A stretch of 5,127 nucleotides of DNA from NCBI GenBank assembly GCA_029945985.1, contig JAQSDP010000175.1:1-5127 (forward strand), in the 5' to 3' direction. The position numbers were made by a program, and so were the translations under genes. This document shows positions 1 through 5,127 of the stretch, piece after piece. A model generated the notes under the pieces. That model searched no databases. It saw only the letters and a list, made by a program, of their open reading frames with translations, and was not told where the DNA came from. This stretch comes from a bacterium (GTDB taxonomy: Bacteria; Acidobacteriota; Blastocatellia; Pyrinomonadales; Pyrinomonadaceae). Within the stretch, counting starts at the first letter, position 1. Each line of letters begins with the position of its first letter.

Positions 1-387
1 AAAGATAATTATATAAGTGCGGCGACGCTTTCGCACGAGAACTTGATCCTTGGCGAACGCGGCGGCAACACGCGGCGGATGATCGACGAGTTTTTCGCGG
101 CCGCGAACGTGCGGCCCAACGTGACGATGGAACTTTCGCGGCAAGAGGCGATAAACCTAATGGTTGCGGCGAACCTCGGCGTCGGTATGGCCGGTGCAAA
201 AACCGTCGCCCGCGAGATCCGCGATGGCAAGCTTATCTCGTGGCTGATCGAAGGCGCCGAGATCAAATGGGAACTCGGCCTCGCCCGACTCCGCGGCGGA
301 CACTTCTCGCCGATCGGGAAGGAATTCGTTCGGCTGTGTAAGGAAAGCTTTGTCGAGCGTGAGAAAGAATTGAAGGCTAAGCGGTAA
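1..387 (+). CDS. LysR-type transcriptional regulator, C-terminal fragment (5' end outside window)
   Basis: The reading frame is open from base 1 to a TAA stop at 385-387, giving 128 residues with no start of its own, so only the C-terminal part of the gene is present. It reads as the second half of a LysR substrate-binding domain. A G-x-N-T-R-R-x-I-D-x-F stretch (near residues 21-31) is followed by LSRQEAINLMVAANLGVGM, the usual inducer-domain signature in which a helix leads into a G-L/V-G-V-G turn. After that come an E-I-R-x-G-K-L segment and the I-x-W-x-L-G-L-A strand common near the end of the family. The DNA-binding helix-turn-helix would lie upstream of the window. Such proteins bind a small co-inducer and control adjacent or divergent genes; the ligand cannot be read here. 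The stop lies 10 bases before the first possible start of the hydrolase gene, so co-transcription is plausible, although a repeat occupies the junction. LysR identity is fairly sure; the target is unknown. Confidence 0.85.
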   Translation, partial: KDNYISAATLSHENLILGERGGNTRRMIDEFFAAANVRPNVTMELSRQEAINLMVAANLGVGMAGAKTVAREIRDGKLISWLIEGAEIKWELGLARLRGGHFSPIGKEFVRLCKESFVEREKELKAKR

Positions 388-389
388 TC

Positions 390-503
390 AACCGCAGATG
401 GAGGCGATAAACGCTGCTATGAATTTGGGTGGGAGAATAAAAGCTTTGTCGGGTTTGAAATTTCTCGCAGTTGTCTGCGTCTATCTGTGTTTATCTGCGG
501 TTA
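390..503. repeat. Inverted repeat of ~10-base TCTGYG units spanning the start and signal-peptide codons
   Basis: AACCGCAGAT at 390-399 is the exact reverse complement of ATCTGCGGTT at 493-502. The right arm is three tandem 10-base units: TCTGCGTCTA (474-483), TCTGTGTTTA (484-493) and TCTGCGGTTA (494-503). The left arm, read on the minus strand, is a more worn version of the same pattern (390 to about 418). A smaller hairpin, GCGGT/ACCGC (381-385 with 391-395), straddles the upstream stop codon. From memory, units of this ATCTGYGTTYATCTGYGGTT type are scattered between genes in acidobacterial and other genomes; I could not search for copies. The arms contain the start codon at 398 and encode the hydrophobic residues VCVYLCLSAVN of the export signal. 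Confidence 0.75.
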
Positions 504-3019
504 ATTCTCATGCCCAAGGCCTGCCCCTCGCGACGCCGGCGTCGGTTGGGATGAACGCGGCGAAGCTGGATCAGATCGAGGCGTTGGTGAACGCGGACAT
601 CGCTGATAAAAAGCTGCCTGGTGCCGTGGTGATCGTGGGCCGAAAAGGGAAGATCGTTTACCGCAAGGCCTTTGGTAATCGAGCTCTTGTGCCGACGGTT
701 GAGAAGATGACGGTCGATACGATCTTCGATGTTGCTTCGCTCACTAAACCCGTCGCGACCGCTCCGTCGATAATGATCCTGATCGAACAGGGTAAACTCC
801 GTCTGAACGACACCGTCGGCAAGTTCATCCCCGATATCGACGACGAATCCACCAAACGCGTCACCATCCAGCAGCTCCTAACCCATACCTCCGGCTACCG
901 CCCCGACTTCGACCTCAACGAAAAATGGACCGGCCGCGAAGGAATGCTCGGCGCTTTGAAGAAGGAAAAACTGCGAGCCGCTCCCGGGACGAGGTTTGTT
1001 TACTCGGACATCGGATTCATCGTATTGGGGGAAATTGTTCAGAAATTGACTGGTATGGCAGTCGACAAAATGAGTGGGTCCTCCTTCTCAATGCTAGGAA
1101 TGCTCCAGAGCTCGTTCACGCCGTACGAGGAGTTGAAAAGGATTCCAAGCGATGTCCCTACAAACGAGTTTCAGCGGTTGCAAAGAGAACAAGCGTTGAT
1201 CAGCGGTCGAAATGAACTAAGAAGTAGGACGATCGCTCCGACGGAGAAGATAAAGGCACAAGCAGGATATCTCGGTGGGGTTTACGACGGCGACGGCTCC
1301 ATTGGCGAAGCTATGCTCCGGGGTTTCGTGCATGACCCTACCGCGAATCGGATGTTCGGAGTCGCAGGACACGCCGGGCTCTTCTCAACCGCCGACGATC
1401 TCGCGAAGTATGCGCAGATGTTGCTCAACGGCGGAACGCTAAACGGCAAACGCATTCTTTCCCCCCAGACAGTCTCAAAGATGACGTCGCCGTATGTTGT
1501 TTCTGAATCCGGCGACACCCGGGGACTTGGGTGGGACATTAACACGTCATTTTCGGCAAACCGCGGGGATCTATTTCCGCTCGGCTCTTTTGGCCACACT
1601 GGATTCACCGGTACTGGAATGTGGATCGACCGGGTTTCGAATACATTTGTCATATTTATGTCGAACCGCGTTCACCCGGACGGCAAGGGTGACGTAACGC
1701 CGATAAGGGCAAAGGTCTCGACGGTCGTTGCTTCCGCGATCGAGGACGTTCCGATAGAGGTTTATCGTCTTGCTGAAAGTACCTATCAGTCGCAGGTAGC
1801 TGCTCAGATACCGGGATTCAAGGAACGTGTCGAGGCTTCCAGACGGCCTGCGGCCGTTGCAGGCGGGACGCCTGCGGTCCAGTCGACGGTATTGAATGGC
1901 ATCGACATCCTCGAAAAGAATAGTTTCAAGGAACTCGAAGGCAAAAAGATCGGGCTCGTAACAAACCACACAGGACGCAATCTCGCAGGGAAGTCGACGA
2001 TCGACATTCTGCACGAAGCGAAGAACGTCGATCTCGTGTCGATCTTCGCGCCGGAGCACGGAATTCGGGGGGAGCTCGATACAGAGAAGATCGACGACAC
2101 GAAGGATGAGAAGACCGGGCTGCCGGTTTACTCGCTATATAAGGACGGGATGCGTCGGCCGAAGCCGGAACAGTTAAAGGATCTCGACGCGATCGTTTAC
2201 GACATCCAGGATATCGGTGCTCGGTTCTATACATACACCGCGACGCTCAAGAACGTGATGGAGGAGGCCGCGAAGGCGAAGATCCCCGTGTACGTTCTCG
2301 ACCGGCCCAACCCGATCAACGGCAACGATGTCGAAGGCTCGCTTGCGGACGAAGACAAACTCTCGTTCATCGCTGCACACACGATCCCCGTGCGATATGG
2401 CCTCACGATCGGCGAACTCGGCCAAATGATGAACACTGAGCGGAAGATCGGGGCTGACCTCCTCGTGATCAAGATGGAAGGCTGGTCCCGTTCGATGTGG
2501 TTCGACGAGACAGGTCAGACATGGGTGAACCCGTCGCCGAACATGCGTTCGCTGACGCAGGCGACGTTGTATCCGGGAATCGGTTTGCTGGAGACGACAA
2601 ACCTCAGCGTCGGCCGCGGGACCGACACGCCCTTCGAAGTGCTCGGCGCACCATGGCTCGACGGACAGCGATTGGCGAAGCATCTCAACGAGCGGAATCT
2701 CCCGGGCGTCAGGTTCATCCCTGTCCGGTTTAAGCCAAACGCTTCCGTCTTTAAGGATGAGAATCTCGGCGGTGTGAACATCGTCATAACGGATCGAGCC
2801 AAGTTCCGATCGGTCCGAACCGGCATCGAGATCGCTGCCGCGTTGCGGAAACTGTACCCGACCGATTGGCACGTCGAACGCTACGGTCGGCTTCTTGTAA
2901 ACGCGGAGTTTCTGGCGGCAGTAACCCGCGGCGAAACGCCGGACGCGCTTGAAAAATTGTGGAATGTTGGTATAACCAATTTTGATAAACGTCGGGCATC
3001 CTATTTGCTTTATAAATAG
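398..3019 (+). CDS. Exported bifunctional serine hydrolase (AmiE-like)-DUF1343/NamZ exo-N-acetylmuramidase fusion
   Basis: This 873-residue protein has two catalytic domains. After a signal peptide (hydrophobic stretch about 19-36, probable cleavage after S-H-A at 40), residues about 45-450 form a class C beta-lactamase/CubicO-type serine hydrolase. It has the nucleophile motif S-L-T-K (114-117), the Y-S-D form of the Y-x-N motif (202-204), H-T-G in place of K-T-G (400-402) and the VAGHAGLFSTADDLA block (322-336). Residues about 500-873 match DUF1343/NamZ: F-A-P-E-H-G (550-555), YDIQDIGARFYTY (601-613), DRPNPING (635-642), MWFDETG (700-706), NPSPNMRS (711-718) and NLSVGRGTDTPFE (735-747). Known B. 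subtilis relatives AmiE and NamZ remove the peptide from MurNAc and then release MurNAc from chain ends; I infer both steps here, in the periplasm or outside. E553 is my guess for a catalytic acid. ATG 419 (residue 8) is an alternative start, with GGAGG at 400-404 but a long 14-base gap. Substrate specificity is untested; the serine hydrolase domain could instead be an esterase or D-peptidase. Confidence 0.9.
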   Translation: MEAINAAMNLGGRIKALSGLKFLAVVCVYLCLSAVNSHAQGLPLATPASVGMNAAKLDQIEALVNADIADKKLPGAVVIVGRKGKIVYRKAFGNRALVPTVEKMTVDTIFDVASLTKPVATAPSIMILIEQGKLRLNDTVGKFIPDIDDESTKRVTIQQLLTHTSGYRPDFDLNEKWTGREGMLGALKKEKLRAAPGTRFVYSDIGFIVLGEIVQKLTGMAVDKMSGSSFSMLGMLQSSFTPYEELKRIPSDVPTNEFQRLQREQALISGRNELRSRTIAPTEKIKAQAGYLGGVYDGDGSIGEAMLRGFVHDPTANRMFGVAGHAGLFSTADDLAKYAQMLLNGGTLNGKRILSPQTVSKMTSPYVVSESGDTRGLGWDINTSFSANRGDLFPLGSFGHTGFTGTGMWIDRVSNTFVIFMSNRVHPDGKGDVTPIRAKVSTVVASAIEDVPIEVYRLAESTYQSQVAAQIPGFKERVEASRRPAAVAGGTPAVQSTVLNGIDILEKNSFKELEGKKIGLVTNHTGRNLAGKSTIDILHEAKNVDLVSIFAPEHGIRGELDTEKIDDTKDEKTGLPVYSLYKDGMRRPKPEQLKDLDAIVYDIQDIGARFYTYTATLKNVMEEAAKAKIPVYVLDRPNPINGNDVEGSLADEDKLSFIAAHTIPVRYGLTIGELGQMMNTERKIGADLLVIKMEGWSRSMWFDETGQTWVNPSPNMRSLTQATLYPGIGLLETTNLSVGRGTDTPFEVLGAPWLDGQRLAKHLNERNLPGVRFIPVRFKPNASVFKDENLGGVNIVITDRAKFRSVRTGIEIAAALRKLYPTDWHVERYGRLLVNAEFLAAVTRGETPDALEKLWNVGITNFDKRRASYLLYK
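1843..1875. repeat. Double-hairpin (REP-like) repeat inside the interdomain linker
   Basis: Two perfect inverted repeats sit side by side: ACGGCC-TGC-GGCCGT (1843-1857) and GCAGGCG-GGA-CGCCTGC (1859-1875), separated by one base. They are in frame within the fusion gene and encode RRPAAVAGGTPAV (residues about 482-494), a low-complexity Ala/Gly/Pro stretch lying exactly between the serine hydrolase and NamZ domains. The GCAGGCGGGACGCCTGC core resembles a GC-rich dispersed repeat I recall from Acidobacteriota and Verrucomicrobia, but its copy number in this genome cannot be seen from one window. Confidence 0.7.
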
Positions 3020-3023
3020 CTAA

Positions 3024-3058
3024 TTGGGATTCTGCATTTCCCGACATTCGTCATTTTT
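3024..3058 (+). terminator. Weak possible terminator after the fusion gene
   Basis: TTGGGA (3024-3029) can pair with TCCCGA (3039-3044), including one T-G wobble, around a 9-base loop. A short T run (3054-3058) follows about 10 bases later. The stem is short and the T tract is not adjacent, so this is at best a weak intrinsic terminator. It is the only candidate I see between the hydrolase stop and the receptor gene. Confidence 0.25.
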
Positions 3059-3066
3059 GTAATAAG

Positions 3067-3101
3067 TTGTTAACAATCAATGGTTTCGGCAGGTATACCT
3101 G
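3067..3101 (+). promoter_or_regulatory. Two perfect palindromes overlapping a possible sigma70-type promoter
   Basis: TTGTTAACAA (3067-3076) and CAGGTATACCTG (3090-3101) are perfect palindromes of 10 and 12 bases. A plausible -35 TTAACA (3070-3075) and -10 TATACC (3094-3099), spaced by 18 bases, fall inside the first and second palindrome respectively. If real, transcription would start about 110 bases before the receptor ATG, leaving a long leader, and a dimeric repressor at the second site would block the -10. The palindromes are directly visible; the promoter and operator roles are inference. Confidence 0.3.
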
Positions 3102-3200
3102 AGGTTCGCTTCCGCGAAGCAATAACGAAATTTTGGATATTTTTCCAATTCCGTAATCGAATCTTATGGATTTCGGCAAGCTAGAACTCACCAAATAGAA

Positions 3201-3205
3201 AGAGG
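3201..3205 (+). promoter_or_regulatory. Ribosome binding site of the TonB-dependent receptor gene
   Basis: AGAGG lies in a purine-rich stretch (AGAAAGAGGAAA) 11 bases before the ATG at 3217. It supports that start, together with a good signal peptide beginning there and an in-frame TAG stop at 3196-3198 that excludes any start upstream of it. Confidence 0.6.
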
Positions 3206-3216
3206 AAACGGTTCGT

Positions 3217-5127
3217 ATGAGCATAAAAAACTGGGGCTCGATATTTTGTGCGATGGCATTTGCTCTTTGCCTTAGCACCTTTGCATTAGGACAGGAAATC
3301 ACCGGAACGATCGTCGGAACGGTGAAGGATTCTTCGGGCAGCGTCGTGCCCGGAGCCACGGTATCGATCACTGATCCGTCCAAAGGAGACATCGTTGTTC
3401 GAACCATCACCACGAATGATAGCGGTGAGTTCAGCGCGCCAAATCTCTCGGTCAGCACCTACAGTATTTCGGTCGAGGCACCTAACTTTAAGCGTGCCGT
3501 CCAGACGGGAGTCAAGGTTGACGTGGGACAGCGCCGCTCGGTGGACGTAACTTTAGAAGCGGGACGGATTGAAGAGGTTGTCACAGTACAGGCTGATTCA
3601 ATCGCAGTAGACCTACAGTCCGCCACTTCGGGAACAATAATTACGGGTACTCAGGCCCGCGAGATTCCGATCAACAACCGTAACTGGGTGCAGTTGATCA
3701 CACTTGCCCCTGGCGTTTCTAATGATCTCGCCGATCAGGTTTACGTAGGAACAACGAACCCTGACGGACAGGCGAATACCGTGAACATTTCTGTCAACGG
3801 TGCCCGGAGCAGCCAGAACACTTTCACCGTTGACGGAGCTGACGTGACGGACCGCGGCTCGAACATCACGATCCAAGCCTACCCCAGCGTTGATTCGATC
3901 GGCGAATTCCGGGTACTTCGCTCACTCTACCCGGCAGAATCCGGTCGAAGCGGCGGTGGCCAGATTAACGTAGTCACAAGGTCGGGCGGTAGTAAATTCA
4001 GCGGGAGCGCCTATATCTTCACGCGCAACGAGGCCTTCAACGCAAACAACTTTCTCACCAACAGCATCACCGGTACTCCGCCTTTCGGCCGGGACGAAAA
4101 TGGTAAGGCGAAGCGAGCTCCGTTTCGCTACTACAACTATGGCTGGACGTTGGGAGGGCCAATCGCCTTTCTAAGATTCGGTGACGGTGAGGAAGACAGC
4201 GTTTTTAAAAGATACGATAGAACATTTTTTTTCGCCTCTCAAGAAATCCGTCGCGACCGCCGATTTACATCGCCGGTAACGACAAGCGTACCGGACGCAA
4301 GTCTTCGAAACGGTATTTTCCCGATCGATGTTTGTACTGCACGTCGTTATCTAGGCGAAAACTGCACGGGTGGAGCCAATGTCGTTGCGGCTGGTAATCC
4401 TATACCTGCAGATCGTGTGAGCCCTGCTGCAGTAGCCTACTTGAATGGGGTGTACCGCCAATTGGATCTTCCAAACAACCGTACTGCCGGGAATCCATTC
4501 GGCCTCACGACGCAGATACCAAATGAGGCAGATTTTCGCCAGGAACTTTTCAAGATCGATCACAGCGTTAGTGACAAGTGGTCGATGTATTATCGATATC
4601 AGCAGGACAAGATCCCGACACTAGACGGGAACGCTCTGTTCTCCTCGGGCTCGAGCCTTTCAGGAGTCTCGACAACGTCGACTAACTCACCGGGCCGAAC
4701 CCACACCTATCAAACAACTTATGTAATCAGGCCGAATCTAATCGTGGAGGGTCGATACAACTATGGATATGGAGCGATCTTGAGTGAGAATGTAGGTCTC
4801 CTTTCTCTTGCTCGCACCCAGGTTCCGGTGACACTTCCTTATGCGAATGAGAGGGATCGAATTCCCACGGTTACCGGAAACGGCTTCACAGGATTAACGA
4901 GCTTCGGTCCGTACGACAATTTTTCGTGGAAGCAGAATTTCACGGGCGGGCTTTCCTGGATCGTGGGCAGCCATACGATGAAGTTTGGATCGACCTACTC
5001 TCTTTACAGAAAAAATGAAAACGCTCTTGCTGGGAACAACGAGGGTAACTTCAGCGCATTTAACGCCGTGCTTGCCCCGGGCGTATCGACCACAACTGAG
5101 AATTACCCATTGCCCGGCGGCGGAGTT
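3217..5127 (+). CDS. Oar-like TonB-dependent receptor with carboxypeptidase-regulatory domain, N-terminal 637 residues (3' end outside window)
   Basis: The frame runs from ATG 3217 to the window edge without a stop. A signal peptide (residues 1-25, hydrophobic core 9-24, likely cut at A-L-G/Q) leads into a carboxypeptidase-regulatory-like beta-sandwich (about 29-114) with GTVKDSSGSVVPGATVSI and the closing DVTLEAG. The TonB plug follows (about 120-255): REIPINNRNWVQLITLAPGV, NGARSSQNTFTVDGADVTD, then SIGEFRVLRSLYPAESGRSGGGQINVVTRSGG. The barrel begins near 257 (FSGSAYIFTRNEAFNANNF) and continues with alternating aromatic strands and long loops. C373 and C383 lie in one predicted outer loop and could form a disulfide. 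This is the Oar-like architecture expanded in Acidobacteriota, where full proteins usually exceed 1000 residues, so well over a third is missing. It sits in the outer membrane and probably imports a large substrate using TonB energy. I see no clear TonB box, and the substrate is unknown. Confidence 0.92.
   Translation, partial: MSIKNWGSIFCAMAFALCLSTFALGQEITGTIVGTVKDSSGSVVPGATVSITDPSKGDIVVRTITTNDSGEFSAPNLSVSTYSISVEAPNFKRAVQTGVKVDVGQRRSVDVTLEAGRIEEVVTVQADSIAVDLQSATSGTIITGTQAREIPINNRNWVQLITLAPGVSNDLADQVYVGTTNPDGQANTVNISVNGARSSQNTFTVDGADVTDRGSNITIQAYPSVDSIGEFRVLRSLYPAESGRSGGGQINVVTRSGGSKFSGSAYIFTRNEAFNANNFLTNSITGTPPFGRDENGKAKRAPFRYYNYGWTLGGPIAFLRFGDGEEDSVFKRYDRTFFFASQEIRRDRRFTSPVTTSVPDASLRNGIFPIDVCTARRYLGENCTGGANVVAAGNPIPADRVSPAAVAYLNGVYRQLDLPNNRTAGNPFGLTTQIPNEADFRQELFKIDHSVSDKWSMYYRYQQDKIPTLDGNALFSSGSSLSGVSTTSTNSPGRTHTYQTTYVIRPNLIVEGRYNYGYGAILSENVGLLSLARTQVPVTLPYANERDRIPTVTGNGFTGLTSFGPYDNFSWKQNFTGGLSWIVGSHTMKFGSTYSLYRKNENALAGNNEGNFSAFNAVLAPGVSTTTENYPLPGGGV

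Larger units (their letters stand above)
3020..3216. other. Intergenic region between the hydrolase fusion and the receptor gene
   Basis: This stretch is more AT-rich than the genes on either side and has no convincing open reading frame on either strand. Besides the candidate terminator and palindromes, it has two short stem-loops: GCTTC-CGC-GAAGC (3108-3120) and TTGGA/TCCAA with a 6-base loop (3133-3148). Neither is followed at once by a T run in a way that makes a good terminator on the + strand. No riboswitch that I recognise is present. The length and AT-richness fit a promoter-bearing leader for the downstream receptor, suggesting that the receptor is a separate transcription unit. Confidence 0.6.

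Noticed and set aside
474..503. Three 10-base tandem units as the start of a CRISPR array
   Set aside because: The units are contiguous without spacers, only about 30 bases in total, and form one arm of an inverted repeat.
1060..1110. Possible frameshift in the serine hydrolase domain near D-K-M-S-G-S-S-F-S-M-L-G-M
   Set aside because: The segment departs from the usual family wording, but the other two frames do not restore it, one is soon closed by stops, and the correct L-G-M motif follows in the same frame.
2174..2872. Long open frame (232 codons) on the minus strand opposite the NamZ domain
   Set aside because: It lies wholly inside a well-conserved gene, has Arg/Asp/Val-rich composition typical of antisense frames in GC-rich DNA, and shows no recognisable motif.
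3166..3198. A ten-codon reading frame (MDFGKLELTK) ending 18 bases before the receptor start, as a possible leader peptide
   Set aside because: It has no ribosome binding site, no regulatory codon run and no attenuator-like hairpin tied to it; a frame this short is expected by chance.
3051..3458. Minus-strand frame of 135 codons across the intergenic region and the receptor start
   Set aside because: It overlaps the signal peptide and regulatory domain of a clear receptor gene and has no family resemblance or ribosome binding site.
3217..5127. The receptor as a SusC-type partner in a polysaccharide utilisation locus
   Set aside because: There is no SusD-like gene or glycanase next to it in the window, and the plug and barrel wording fits the Oar-like acidobacterial group better.

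Overview
The window most resembles Acidobacteriota, probably the Blastocatellia/Pyrinomonadales side. I infer this from four things: an Oar-like TonB-dependent receptor with an N-terminal carboxypeptidase-regulatory domain (expanded in that phylum), a serine hydrolase-DUF1343 fusion, moderately GC-rich coding sequence, and two kinds of short dispersed-type repeat that I recognise from such genomes. No rRNA or marker gene is present, so the placement is tentative.

Layout, all on the + strand. Positions 1-387 are the C-terminal end of a LysR-type regulator cut by the window edge. Positions 398-3019 hold one 873-residue exported protein joining a class C beta-lactamase-like serine hydrolase (AmiE-like) to a DUF1343/NamZ (GH171-type) exo-muramidase domain. 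Positions 3020-3216 are a 197-base intergenic stretch with a weak possible terminator, two perfect palindromes and a possible promoter. Positions 3217-5127 are the first 637 residues of an Oar-like TonB-dependent outer-membrane receptor, open at the right edge.

The biochemical centre is the fusion. In Bacillus subtilis, separate AmiE and NamZ proteins act in turn on cell-wall fragments: AmiE removes the stem peptide from MurNAc, and NamZ then releases peptide-free MurNAc from the non-reducing end. Here both activities appear to sit on one exported chain, which suggests a peptidoglycan scavenging or recycling enzyme. The LysR gene ends only 10 bases upstream and may be co-transcribed with it. 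The receptor is probably a separate unit, and any functional link to the enzyme is speculative.

The most unusual feature is how repeat DNA shapes the fusion gene. An inverted repeat built of about 10-base TCTGYG-type units covers the start codon and encodes most of the signal peptide. A different double-hairpin repeat (1843-1875) is read in frame and encodes part of the linker between the two catalytic domains. I saw no CRISPR array, tRNA, rRNA, insertion sequence or defence system.
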